Notes under the pieces: generated by a model
The model's input: only the letters and a program-made list of their open reading frames with translations
Databases searched by the model: none
Told to the model about the DNA's origin: nothing
Shown: positions 41,101-53,300 of the stretch, one piece after another
Layout: each line of letters starts with the position of its first letter
Numbering within the stretch: position 1 is the stretch's first letter
Assembly (NCBI GenBank): GCA_963922205.1
Contig: CAWUHX010000542.1
Coordinates: 1-64,000, forward strand
Length of the DNA stretch: 64,000 nucleotides
Reading direction: 5' to 3'
Origin: Romanomermis culicivorax
Lineage: Eukaryota; Nematoda; Enoplea; Mermithida; Mermithidae
Translations under genes and position numbers: made by a program

Positions 41101-42255
41101 TATCATTCGTGGGAGGTTAGAGGCAGGATTTTTTCGGCACACGGAAGTTTTTTCCGCTCCACGTTGAAATTGTTTGAAAAATTTGTTTTCCTAAGTCAGC
41201 ATTCAGCAACTTTATTTTGAAATGATTGAGCAAGAAATATTTGTTGCTGGCATTTCTCTGATTAGAGCTGAAGATTTATGCGGTTCAATTCATTCAATGT
41301 CTAAATTTTAATATTCTAAAACGTTGGAAAACAGGCATACACGGCAATAATTTTGTAGCGGAATGTCTTCCAACTTTTCATCGAGAAATTGGGGGGATGT
41401 GGGTGAGCAAAAAATAAAAAAGTAGCTCCAAAAGTACGTTTTTCATACAAAATATGCATAAAAATTATGAAAAACCGGTATTCGAGAAAGTTCAGGGCTG
41501 ATGTTTGCCGATTTCAGGGCAGGAGGGTGTCCAATGTCTCATGTAGGAGGCTTTACTTGTGCTTGTATGTTTTTTTCAACCATTATCCCTAAAACAAAAG
41601 CTGTACACTTTAGGTCGAAAATCGTGTGTTCATTCTTCAAAAATGCAGCGAATAGGGTAATCGGTATCAAGTCGTTGAGGTCTGTTCAAAAAAGTGGCTT
41701 TCAATTGTATTCCTCAATTTTACGGTATTTGGCTGAAATTTAGTTTTTTACCAAAATTTTTCTTTGCTACCGATAAATTTGTCCTTGAAATATTTGAATG
41801 AACATGTTATGTTACATTTGGTAGAATTCTGACATTTTAGGATACACGAAACAAATCCAAATTATTAATAGACAGTTGTCTGTATTCGACTTTGATCATA
41901 AACGTGTACTTTTATATTTTCATTTTTCAGAGAAGCCATAGAAAAAGAACGAAAAAAGCAAGAATACCAACGTTTACACGCCTTGGGTAAAACCGACGAA
42001 GCTCAAGCTGACTTGGCTCGTTTACAAATCATTAGGAAACAAAGAGAAGAAGCCGCCAAAAAACGAGAAGAGGAAAAATTAGGTTTATATTTTGGCTATT
42101 GTTAAATAGAAATGGTTATTCACGAAAATGAGCTAATCCGCATATTAACTGAAATCTTGTTAGACATAATTTTCAAATTTTTAGCAAAAGAAAAAGCTGG
42201 CAAGGAACAACAGACTTCAAAATTAGCCGGCGGCGTAGCGAACATGAAGCTTTGA
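35106..42255 (+). CDS. PDAP1: PDAP1 (28 kDa heat- and acid-stable phosphoprotein), complete, 5 exons
   Basis: Exons: 35106-35133, 40141-40266, 40515-40758, 41931-42082, 42185-42255; 206 residues (human 181). The order matches the family: basic N-terminus [22 protein letters not shown], an acidic serine-rich middle ([20 protein letters not shown]), the signature [18 protein letters not shown] followed by KKVTDLKLE and [16 protein letters not shown], then [31 protein letters not shown], and a short tail. The proline- and alanine-rich insertion ([13 protein letters not shown]) is longer than in vertebrates. PDAP1 is a cytosolic, RNA- and PDGF-associated phosphoprotein of ill-defined role. Intron 1 is 5 kb and full of elements. 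A CGTTCAG acceptor-like site ends one base before the ATG. Confidence 0.93.
35172..35296. mobile_element. Fragment of the CAGGGTTGGCAA element (right end, inverted)
   Basis: Matches the reverse complement of the last ~140 bp of the copy at 19365-20676: AAACTTTTGAAATTTCGACTTTTT, the TTTTTTCTGGTTTAATTCTT phrase and the CTGCTGGAGGCTCCCT end. It starts about 40 bp inside PDAP1 intron 1. Confidence 0.6.
35310..37095. mobile_element. TGCACAG-word MITE copy, interrupted by a GGAGCC-word element
   Basis: The left part (35310-35530) matches 22589-22815 (GATAGATTGCAATGTGC, GGTTGCTCGCACTAAAATTGA). The right part (36535-37095) matches 22840-23400, including GTGCAACTTGGCAGAAAAA and GGTTGCACAGCCCGAAAT. 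Between them sits a separate unit (about 35540-36513). The outer ends are eroded. It lies in PDAP1 intron 1. Confidence 0.65.
35540..36513. mobile_element. Nested element with GGAGCCATTTTGGCTCC words
   Basis: Both ends carry near-palindromic words: AGGAGCCATTTTGGCTCCT and ATGGCTCCTATAATTTTAGG on the left; GGCTCCCAAAATTTCAATG, GGCCTAGGAGCCATTTGGCTCC on the right. The interior has a CGCTTCGCGCCGG half-hairpin near 35703. It interrupts the TGCACAG copy, so it is the younger insertion. Confidence 0.6.
37481..37929. mobile_element. 449-bp MITE with perfect 29-bp terminal repeats, CTGCACAGTGCAG words
   Basis: The first 29 bases (CAGTGTTTTTTCTGCACCGG then GCTTTCTGC) are exactly repeated inverted at the right end. 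The next word is CTGCACAGTGCAGAAA on the left and CCGCAGTGCAGAAATTT on the right. Positions 37530-37710 are the same core sequence as in the GGCTTGT-ended element (53490-53695), and 37760-37855 carries CCCCATTTGGGGAAAAG with its own CAGTGG terminus. The core is therefore shared while the ends are not. No exact target duplication was found. It lies in PDAP1 intron 1. Confidence 0.85.
38160..38420. repeat. Cluster of CATATGGCTAGCC / GGCTAGCCATATG words
   Basis: CCATATGGCTAGCCAAGGGCC at the left faces GGCCTGGCTAGCCATATGATT at 38337-38357, with GCATATGGCCGACGATTTCTGG after it. A related cluster with GTATGGCTAGCCATTGGGC is at 51990-52110, next to ACTTTTGGTCGGAAAAATACT as here. It is probably another element family in PDAP1 intron 1. 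Confidence 0.5.
38650..40140. other. Rest of PDAP1 intron 1
   Basis: Apart from a TTTTCCTCA/TTTGAGGAAA end-word cluster at 38650-38705, I see nothing beyond AT-rich DNA. Confidence 0.4.
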
Positions 42256-44080
42256 AGATGTCGTCAACCTTTATTATTTCGTTCGTATTCGATTTTTTAT
42301 AATAATGCATCAAGAAAATGTGATTTATATTCAAAATCTTTAGTTAAAGATCACGACAGCTACTGTGCTATTTTTCAAGGTCCAATGCAAAGTAAATGTG
42401 CAGAGTTTGTTCAGTTTTCATATCTGAAAAATCACTCGCATAGCTGCAACGTCTGGCAGACGGCGAGTCCCCAATAGAGCGAAAATTCAAATAGCGATTC
42501 TCATTTCAGCGAAGTCTCAAAACGGACATTCTCAATACAGCGAATAGTAAAAAGTCCTATGCATTATAGTAAACGCAGACATATTAATAATAAATATGCA
42601 AATTAGGTATATTAAAATCGTTTTTGTTAGTTGAGATATTCGTAATTGATCATCTAATTTCCAATCTGCAGTTGCGGTAGGCAGGCACGAACGGACCATT
42701 CCAAAATCACAAAAAACATCTGTCAGAAAAACATTTTTGCCAAACTTCTGAAAGAAAAACAAAAGCAAAAAATTATTATGAGTATTCCCGATTAAAATTG
42801 TTTTGTATGGAGCTTAATTGCAAAAAAATTAAATAATTAACAAAATGAAATGAGCAAGTAAGATGAAATTGAAGCAGTAAAGGCAGAGCAAAACACGGAT
42901 AATAAAGAAAGGAAAAGTAAAATAATGTAATAAAAAGTAGAACAAAACTACACAACCTGAAAAATTTAAACACAAAGTGGCTCAGAATAAGAATATAAAA
43001 GAGAATAAAGGGAAAAACAAAAAACACGCATGTAGATATAAACAAAGCGGAATAAAAAGCTGTAATGTCGTGAAAACGCATGCTATAGAGACATAATGCC
43101 GGAAATCTGGTGTTTTCTGCCAAAATGAGTGACCACCAGATCGAAATGGAAAATAGGCCAAATTTCTACCCCGTCAAATCTCCATTTTCTCATTCTAAAG
43201 ATAACTTTTCTGAAAATTCATCATTTTGAGAATCTCTTCTGAGACTTTGCTGTATTGAGACATCGCTGTTTTGAGTCTCGCAATTCTGAGTTTCGTTGAA
43301 TGGAATGAAACCTGGCAGACAATTTTTGAAATGTTGACAGCTTCGCGACGTGTCTAGAACTCGCTTTATTGTACACTGTACCCTTTTGAGACATGATTTC
43401 TTAGAGATTCAACTTTCTGTTCCATTGACTTATGATAAGTCAAAAATGAATATCTGAAAATAAATGTTACCTGAGTAATTTTGCACGCTGAGTATGTCAA
43501 AATTCGCATAGCTATAGAGTCCCCAAAGTTTGAGAATTTTTATGTCTTTTGATATTTTTCAGTTACGTGTTTATAACAGCTCAGGAAAGGAGTAACTTTA
43601 GCCAAATATTCCTTACCTGATTCAGATATGAAAAAAATTTCTATTCGCTACTTTGCACTTTTATACTAGTGTCAAAAAGGAAGCCGAAAAAACCCATTCG
43701 AAGCCTTAAGGGCATCTTCATATGGGATGCGGCAGAACTTTTTCTTAATTTTTGTAGCCACAAATTATCAACTCATTGTGATCAAATTTCAATCAGATTC
43801 AAGTATCGTTTTGGGAGCTGTAGATATTATCTGCTCACTCTGAAAGCAGATATATAAAAATGCCGCTTAATCTAGAAAATGTGCCATCAACGAGAGGCAG
43901 AAAAGTTCAAATTAGAAGAATGATGAAAAGATGTGGGTCGAATCATTGTTTCATCGATCTATTATGCAATCGTTGTGCAGCAGGATGTCTCAAAAGAGAT
44001 GCAACGAAAATTCCTCTCTTCAGTGATTCAAACACATCGAAGCTGCGAGTTGAATGTTACAAAATAGATGTCGGCTGTCT
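42256..44080. other. Intergenic region after PDAP1
   Basis: No gene was recognised. The 42776-43123 hydrophobic frame is a product of A/T-rich low complexity. The stretch 42420-43300 repeats phrases such as GAGACTTTGC and CTCAATACAGCGAA, perhaps an old element with CAATACAG words. Confidence 0.35.
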
Positions 44081-45345
44081 ATCTCCGTTGTACTTCGATT
44101 CTCCGACTGCTTCGATTCTCCGACTGTGTTGATTCTTCGACTGTTGCCATACTCCGACCAGTTCGATTCTCCGACTATCTCGATTTTTCGACTGTTTCGT
44201 TTCGTTTCTTCGACTATGAATCGTTTTTTCGGTTTTCGATGGTTCGACTTCTTCGAATGTCCGACTACATTATACACTTACCTGTTTTTCGTTTGTTTTT
44301 GTCAAATTGTTTTTCGATTTGTTTTTCGTTTTTGTTTTCCGTTCGTTTGTTAGGTTTTAATCAATTGTCAAAATTAAATTGTCAGAATTAATCATTATGA
44401 GTAAAAATCGGCAATTTTGATCAAAGATCATAGAATATCAATCGCAAATCATGAAATCTTGAAATTTTTGATAAATTTCAGAAAACTGCACTTAAATTTT
44501 TAAAAATACAAATTTAAAATTATCGAGAATTTGAAAAAGATGTTGAATTTTAATGAAAATACTCAAAAATGTTGAATTTTCACCCAGCATATTCAAATTC
44601 TGAACCAAAAACGCTAAAGATTTTTTTGCTCAAAACTTCAAAAATTTGCAATTTAAAGAAAATTGAATAATCGAAATTGAATAAATTTAAAAAGTTCAAA
44701 ATTTCTAAAATTTCAAAAATTCAATATCTAGAACATATTAAAATTTTAAAAATTTCTAAAATTTCAAAATTTAAAAAATTTCAGAATTTCAAAATTTACA
44801 GCATTTTAAAATTTGAAAATTTTTAAAGTTCATAAAATTTTAAAATTTGAAAAATTTCAAAATTTGAAAAATTTCAAAATTCAAAAAAATTCGAAATTTG
44901 AAAAAATTTTGAAAATTTCAAAAAACTTCGACATTTAAAAAGTTTCCCAATTTAAAAAATTTCCAAATTTGAAAAATTTCGAAGTTCCAAGAATTTCAAA
45001 ATTTGAATTATTAAAAAATTTAAAACGAAAAATTTGAAGAAAAATAATTTTAAAAACCTGATTTTTATATCTTTTTTTTTGATGCAATAATCATGAATTT
45101 TCATCAAAAATTGTTGAAATTATTCGCCCCGGTAGGCAAAACGTATATGATATTTAATGCTACAATTAATCGGCCATTGAGAATCTGGTCGAGGAATCGA
45201 GCCAGTCGAGGAAATGGTACATAAAAGCAGTCGAACAATCGATAAAGTCGAAGAAACACAACAAAACGACCATTCTATTTTTAGTATTTTTTCATAGGTC
45301 GGACAAACGACACAGTCGGAGAAACGACATGGTCGGAGGAACGCC
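44080..45345. mobile_element. Element with TTCGACTG / CAGTCGAA word arrays around an AAATTT-rich core
   Basis: Left array (44085-44275): TTCTCCGACTG, ATTCTTCGACTG, TTTTTCGACTG, TTCTTCGACTA and TGTCCGACTAC, about nine copies. Right array (45175-45345) in the opposite direction: AGTCGAGGAA, CAGTCGAACAATCG, AGTCGAAGAAAC, CAGTCGGAGAAACGA, GGTCGGAGGAACG. The middle (44400-45070) is almost pure runs of AAATTTCAAAATTT and AAAATTTGAAAAATT. The exact termini and target duplication are not clear. Confidence 0.65.
44440..45060. repeat. Low-complexity AAATTTCAAAATTTGAA tract
   Basis: About 600 bases made of A and T runs with regular single C or G, of the form AAAATTTCAAAATTTGAAAA, so that almost every segment can pair with its neighbours. 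Confidence 0.85.
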
Positions 45346-47303
45346 CTCACAATCTCTAACTCGGGCATATGTTATCAGCTGTGAGAAAGTCCTCTATAGT
45401 TGGAGGCATCCTGTTTCACACCACGTGATATTAGCTAGAGGAAAATAGATCAAGCCATAGTAAATTGCAATTCCTCTCCAATACCGTAAATGACATCCAA
45501 ATAACACTCTCCACTTCCCTGTGGACGAGTTTCTAATTAATCACTCGATTTCAAATTCAACCAATCACTTGGGCAAATATTTGATTGGCCAGCAGAACTC
45601 CGAGCACAAAAAAATTGCCAGCCGAGGATGCTCGGGGTAGTAGAAAGTTTTTCTACTCCTCCGAGCATGCTACATATTGAACATATATAACAATTAAACA
45701 TATTCTTTCAGCAGGTGAAGGCTAAAAATTATTCATCACTCATTGTGTTGAATGAATTGAAGGAAAAAATCGTTTTGTCATTCATTCAACGTTTTCCTTA
45801 TAACAAATAATCAAAAGTGACCGAAGATTTACGCTTGCCCAGTGAATAAGCTCATCGGCCGATGTTTCGAAAAGTCGATATCAGCTGATGCCAATAGATG
45901 GATTATTCACTGTTCTCGTTCACTACTTTCATGGGAAAACTTGGGAAACATGAAAAAACCGAAAAAAATTTTATTTTTGAAATATTTGAAATATATGAAA
46001 TAATGAATTAATTTATGTGTAATGAAGAATAAAATTCTATTTGTTTCTCTTTCAACAGTGAACATCCTAAATAACAGCTCGAGTCGGGCCAAGAATCTTT
46101 TTCCCCTTTCGGCTCGAGTTGGGTCAAAAAATATCGGGTAGCATACCGTGTCAAAAAGTCCTATACATCCCTAACCTCTGGATTTATTTGTGGGATTTCA
46201 TTTTTTTACTGTAAAATTTTTGCCATCTCTATTCGAAAAAATCCTCAGATGATGAAAATTTTGAAATTATCGAACTAGCTCGTAAATTCCTGTGGAACTT
46301 TTGATTACAAGATATTAAGAAAAAACACCGTGCCTTCAAACAAATTGAGGAGGAACTTTCAAAATATTGATTTTATGGTTCATACATGGAAAGAAATACT
46401 CATTGGCATGCATTTTAGGGAAAAAATTTGCTCGCAAAATATGAACCAACTTTGAGCATACATACTCGAAGCTGTGCTCGGAGATGCTTGCCGAGCAGAA
46501 ATATGAAATGGGCTTAAACAGGATTTTTCTCTGTTTGCTTCCCATTTTCGACAGTTCAAACTTTTTTTGCATAATGTTAAAATGTTTTGTTAGGGAAAAA
46601 TTAGTACCAAACTATAGTCCGTTGTACGAATAATAAAGGTATCACAAGGACCACCTGGAAAATGCAGCTGATGGGATTTCCATGAGTGCTGTAAACTACC
46701 CAAAAATTTTTACTAAAATGGTAAGAGTGCATTAGCTATAAAATAAGAAAATAAAATTGTGCGGCATCCGATAGTCAGGAGCACTCAAACTAAATTTTTC
46801 CAATTTCGGCGGCTCATTTTCGACACTTTAAACTCTTTTAAAAAGTGTAACATACAAACATTTACTGTGAATACTACATTAAAAGATTGCCCATCCTCTA
46901 AATGAATATTTATTTATAGAAAAAGATAACTCTAATCCTGGAGCTTGGCAAAAGCACGATCACTAAAAAACGTCGAAAAATCATCTATTTCTGAACTTTG
47001 GCATACTGTAGCAGCGCGAATTTTCTTTTTTAAATGAAACCAATGAAACTCAGCGCACGAGACTACCCAAAACATCTCATTTCGAGATAATGATCAATTT
47101 TCAGCTTTTCGTACGGACTCGAAAATCGAAGTCGGAAATCTTAAAATCTGTTTTATTCCGAACTTTCAGAAACAAGATAGATATTTCGACAATTTTCTAA
47201 ATAATGTATACGATTAGGAGCTAACTAGCAAAAACCGAACAAATAAATTTCATCCAAATCTATAAAATAAAACGAAAACAAAAGAAGAACAGTAAATCTT
47301 CCT
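45346..47303. other. Intergenic region between PDAP1 and UQCRC2
   Basis: No gene was found. Words containing CCGAGCAT/ATGCTCGG occur near 45600-45675 and again as GTGCTCGGAGATGCTTGCCG at 46473, and CTCGAGT(C/T)GGG is doubled at 46080-46130; these may be remnants of further word-ended elements. Confidence 0.35.
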
Positions 47304-50300
47304 TCAAAGTTTCGATAACTCGTCTAAATACGGTGTTTTGTCCAAATTTCCGATCGCAACCATGCTAAGCTTGGAGGCGAAAATTTTCTTAGCCATCTAG
47401 AAAAAAAGTCAATTAGCAAGAATTTCTATATAGCCCTTTCGATTTTTGTGTTGGCAGTAAATCGACTTTTCATTTATTTTTAGTTCAATACCTAAATTTA
47501 GGAACATTATACACGAAAAAATTCTAATCCGTTTTCTCATTCAACCAAACGATAAATGTATTCCTAACTACCTACCTGATTAACTTCACTGAGGGAAATT
47601 CCGTCGACCAACTTGACTATATCGCTGTTTGATAAGTACGTTCCGCGCACAAACGATTGAACGGCTAAGTCGTCCAATGAAATCGCGTTATCATCCAACG
47701 CGCTCAAGACCTGAAAATTCGTTTTAGCTTTGGCGGCCTGCAAATCTTTCTCTTGAAGACCTTCGCGCGCCGCCTTGCGGAATTCGCCGATCACCGATTT
47801 GGCCAAATGTTCGCTGTCCGCTGCTTGGCAAACGTATTGCACGCCGCACAGTCCACTGTCCGTGTAGTTCAAGTTGATGGGCGAAATCTGGAAAAGATTT
47901 GAATAAATTATATGATTTGATTTTAGAGAGTAGGCTTCAATTTTTTTCTTAACACTCCGATGTTTTGGTTGGAAGCTTATCAACAAGCGATTCATGCATT
48001 TGATCATTTATAGTAGCTGAACTAGACAGTTTTATGAAACAAACACATTTTTTCAGTTCTAACCAGATCACTATCAACTTTTGTTCTTGATTGGTAGGTA
48101 TCTCTGATTTTTGGGGCTGAGTTTCTTGAGGCGTGCTAATTAAAGTCCTGTACAAACGACGTGCAGACGCCGTACCATTTAGCACGAATCAGTATTCCTA
48201 AACGAGTGCTAGACTAAATTCGTGCTACCTCAGTCAGCGGCTTTTACAAAAGAAAGATGATAAGAAACGGTGCCATATTGAAAGCGAATTGGATTTGCTT
48301 GTAATTCAATAGAATTTCTTGAACGCATTTTGTCTTGTACGTGAAAATATGCAGAAGTGATGCTTGCTTATATAGGGCTGAACTGGTTAAACGAACTGAA
48401 GGACAAGAAGCTAAGAATTCGGACTGACGTCGTCACGTTGGTGATACAAAAGTCTTTTTGTTATTGGAGGATTCGCCATATTTGAAACTTTCATCATCAT
48501 ATCTTACTGCTTCCAGAAAATGATTGATGTTATTGAACGCCATTGTGAAGACAGTTCTGTACTATCATTAGAATTTCGAAATAATTTGCAATCGTTAAAT
48601 TTGCGTAACAGTATGTTAATTAACGACAAGTTTTCTATTATTTTAGAGTTAATTTAGTCCGGCTAGAAACGTTAGCTCTAGTACAACTGAGCCCTTTCGA
48701 CTAGATCTACCAACTCTAATGTTCTCAACAAACGGCGAACCAGATTTTTCATTTTATAGATTCGAACCTGAGTTGCTTTCGGAAGTTCGAATAAACAGAC
48801 AAACACAACTACTCTCCATCAAAATCCAAACTTATTTTCGTATGCTGGATAATCATTAGATGTGGAAACTAACTTACGTAGAAAGGGTTGGTAATAGACG
48901 ACTTGATGGCGCGATTCAAACGACTTTCGCCACCGCTGTTCCATTTCATACGCGGACTGCTGCCTATGGCGTTGAGCAACAACGTCTGAGTCGCTTGGAT
49001 TTTCGGATCTTCCAAACTATAATACAAGTAGGACTAGAAATTTTTGAGCCAACTCAGGTAATCCTAATCAATTTTTAGTAAAAAAGTTTCAGTAAAAGCC
49101 TTGAAATTGAGGCCCTAATTTACAAGCACTTAACACTAAACTAAGAACAATTTGATTCTACGGCTGCACGTTGTATTAAGTAACGATTTCCAAAATACAA
49201 AAAGCACAACCTAAGTTCAATGTGACAAGGTAAATCGGAATATGTATGAGTTACCGAATGGATGAAACAAAATTATTTCATCCTGAATCTTGATTATACA
49301 ATTAACGCATCTCCAAGGTCAGGGAGATAAAGCGACTTTGTGAATGGGTTTATCTATTGCCCAGAATCAACCGAGGTGGAAGTCATCAAAGGAAAAAGAC
49401 TTAGATTTTTTTGTTCAAAAGTTTTCAAAAATTGTAACATTTATTTGAAAAACCACGAAGATGTGTATTTATGGCGCAGAGCACCGGAAAATAGACATTT
49501 GGGACTGTTTTTTGTTCAAATACCAAACAAATAATTAACGTATTCCAGGTTTGTTTCGACGAAAAGGCTGAGATTCCTATGGCTATGTGATTGGAAAATC
49601 TTTAGGTGAAGTCAGCATATGCAGAAGTTCTTATGACACTTCCTACGAAATACATGTATGAGCTTGATAAATGCAACAGATCTTCGTCGATGTTTGAAGC
49701 CTAAAGATGAATAGAGGAGGCACGATGAATTCCTAATTTTTATATTTCTGCGTGTTTTGTGCTGCATTCACAGGTCAACGGTCAGCTAAAAATGGAATTG
49801 ATGAAAGGATTGATTGGGACTGTCCTTCCATCCATTACTTATTGTTTTTGAGAAGAATTTCGAGCGCTCAAACATTGCTCATTATGAAAAATTTCAAAAA
49901 ATTATCAATTAAAAAACACCAATGCCTGCGGAATGAATTTAGAAAAGAAAATTAATGGCTTTGCCGACTTATTTTTCTCCGTTGAAACTTTTTAAATTGA
50001 AAATTTAGAATTTAGTCAAAATTTCGAAAAACTTAAACACTGAGTCAGAAGAACGAATCTACGAAATAAGGCATAGAAAATATTCACAGAAAATTTAACA
50101 TTCACAAAATTTCAAACATAAAAAATCGATGACGTTTCTGCATAGCTTACCTAGCTCCTTCCACCGCCAATGCTACGACTGTTATTTCACCCCCGCGTTC
50201 TTTACGCATTTCGCCGCCTCCGTATTTAGATTTTTCCGCCGAATGTATAGCCGATTCGGCCGAACTTTGTGGTAATAAAAACATTTCTGCGGCGTATTTC

Positions 50301-53300
50301 AATAGAAGTTCATGATCGACGCCTAAACCAACTAAAGCGCCGTTATTCGACGTAACATATCGCTCGAAATAATCGTAGAGCATATTTTCTGTATGCTTTC
50401 CGATCATACGATTCGATGCGTAGAGCGAACGAGATAAAGGACTTTGGCGATAGGCAGCTTTGTGTAAAAGATCGATCGAATCTAATGGAAAAGAAATCGT
50501 AACGAGAAAAATAGGGACAAGCCGCGTTACGAGAAAATTGACAAAAAATAATTTACAAATGGAGAGTAAATCAGAGGAAAAGGAAAGACCTAAAGTTGTT
50601 TCGATGGCGAAAATAGTAATTCACCTCAAGAGTAAACTTTTCCAACACTATCTTTACTACATGAAACTTTGACGATTTTTTAATCCTACTGTCATATTAA
50701 CGGCGACCGTTCGTGCACTAGTAGTCTCAAAATTCGTAATGGACCGAGAGCACATTTTATTATAATTTGTCAATGAAACTCACATGACGGAAAATCTTCC
50801 CTAATAGCGGCGTGATCGATACGCATAGCATGGTGCGAATTTTCCAAAAGGAACATGCGAAATTTGGGCTGGCATACAATTTCGCTTATGGATGATTCCA
50901 TCGCTCCGAATCTGAAAAATTCAAGTGGAATAATTGAACTCAAGGAATACAGAATTAGAGGAAAGATTTTACATTGCGTCGCGAGGTGCTGTAACATTGT
51001 AAGATAGAAAATCCCGATTAGTTGTGCATTCTAATAATCCGCCGAAAGAAGCTGTTTCGTGGCTGATAGTTATGCCGCTATATTTTATGGAAGGCTAGAA
51101 AAACAAGAAACATTATATACGAAGACGTGAAAAAAAATTGTAGAATTACTATTACATAATTTGATTTTTAGATAATAATCATACATGCACATAGGGGGTG
51201 GGGGATAAAGTATCTAACCTGAGACCCTGGAAACCCACTAATCCGAAAAAAATCTTCAAACACCCCCTGAACTTCTTCAATTTTTTGTTTTGTTTTTTTT
51301 GATGATTTTTATCCATATTGTGTATGAAAAACAAGCTAGCAGAACTTTTTTGTATTCTTGCTGGCCAACCCCCAACGATAAAAAGTCCAAGGACCCCCTG
51401 GAAAATGCTTGCCCTGCATGTATGATAATGATGTTCTGTCTCCGGCGCTTAGGTAAATGCACATATGCTTCTTATCAAAGTACGTCAAAGATGTGGCGTT
51501 TACGAAAAAATTCAGATTTAAAATATTCTTTCACACAGCATCACATAATTGAGATAGGAAAAAAATAAAATCTGCTATCAGCGACTATTTTTGGAAGCGA
51601 TGAAAATTTAAGTCTTCGACAACTAGCCGCTGAAAATTTATCTGATATTGGAGTGTTTCGGAGTTGATACTAGAATACTTTGTTTTATTTTGATCTGTTT
51701 CTGATAAAGGTACGAGGGTAGAAGACTGAATCACTATCACATAGATAGAAACATATGTATCAGCAGGAGGGATAGGTTCGATTTTCATGACCCAGTGGAG
51801 AATAAAGGTACAACACTGAATATTTTCAAGTGCAGTCATATTTATTACGATTTGATGAAATCATTGCCTGAAATAGATAGAAAACTGATGATTTTGCTGT
51901 AATCAACGAATCCCGATATACTATTTTCAAGACCATACATGTAATTGGGGGGGGGGGGGGGGGGGGGGGGTAAGTGCTATGGGAACCCCCAAAGAAATCG
52001 TCGACCGTATGGCTAGCCATTGGGCGACTGCCCCCCCCCAGGATTTTCCAATCTCTATGGATAGTCATATGGTAGCCGTAGGAACTCCCATACTTTTGGT
52101 CGGAAAAATACTGAAAAATGCCAACTTTTGAACAAAAACTGGTCAAAAATGTGAATTTTCTGGGCGCTTCGCGCTATGAATACATTTTTTCGGTTGTTTT
52201 AGACAAAAATTACTATTTTTTGAACTATTTTTCGGAATTTTTTCGTTTAAAAAATTGATTTTTTTCGCTTGCGAGACCCCTCCCCCAAAAATTTTGGGAA
52301 TTACTGACCCCCCAGACCTCGAAGCGTGAGGGACAAAAAACTCATCAAAAAGACCGCTGAGGAAAAGTCAATTTTTTGAGCCATTATTTGTAAATTTCTA
52401 AAAATTTCGATGTGGGTAAATGATCGTTTAAAAAGTTCAGGTAGAGGCATTTGGGGTTTCAGGTAGGAGGGTTTATGTCCCAAACCTATGTGCATTGATG
52501 GGCAGTCGACGTCATAGTAGAACAAATTTGTGTATATTTGTTCTAATATAGGAGAGATTCGAGTAATTAATGATTCAAAATGTTGATGAAGAAAGACAGC
52601 AAATCTGAAGCTGATCACTAAACTTTAACTCTGAAATAGAGCTTCACACCGGGTACCCGAATTACCCGGGTATACCCGGGTACAAAATTGAAAACCATTA
52701 CCCGGGTGCCCGCGGGTACCCGAGTACACGGGTAATTCGGGTACCCGTTTTGTATCACGTATAATATGTAGACTTGAGAGTAGGGGTGTATGCATAGTTT
52801 TTTTAGCCTTTTACAAGCCATGGCTTGTTGGACTGACAAAATGGCTTGTAGAATTTTAGTCCAACAAGCAAAAATGGCTTGTCAGAATTTTTTGAGTCAT
52901 GTGTTTGTTCATATCGGATACAGAAAAGATGCATTTTGGTGCATTTTAGAAGGTCATAATCTCAAAATTTTCCGGCGCTTCGCGCCGGTTATAACTTAAA
53001 TAAGCATTATTATTTATTTCCTAGCTCAGGCGCTGCTTCTAACATGTCTACCTTCATTTATCATTTAATCTTTAATAGTTTTAATCATCTTAAACGTATT
53101 ATCTCATGTTTTAATTGGTAATCTTCAATATTCCATCTTGATATTTAATGAAGATTCACATTTTTCCCTTGACACATTTTTTGAGAAAGATCAATACGTC
53201 AAGTCTGTAAACTTTTTGAAGTGGTTATTCCTTTCTCAACGTAAAATCAATCCAAAAGCTTCATGGAAGTAGTTTTCGGAAACTTCTACTCTTCTTGCTC

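Noticed and set aside
42776-43123. 115-codon hydrophobic minus-strand frame
   Set aside because: A/G-rich plus strand gives Phe/Leu/Ser by composition; no splice signals or homology.
44020-44391. Overlapping frames rich in Phe, Arg, Asp and Ser
   Set aside because: Produced by the TTCGACTG word array in several frames at once.
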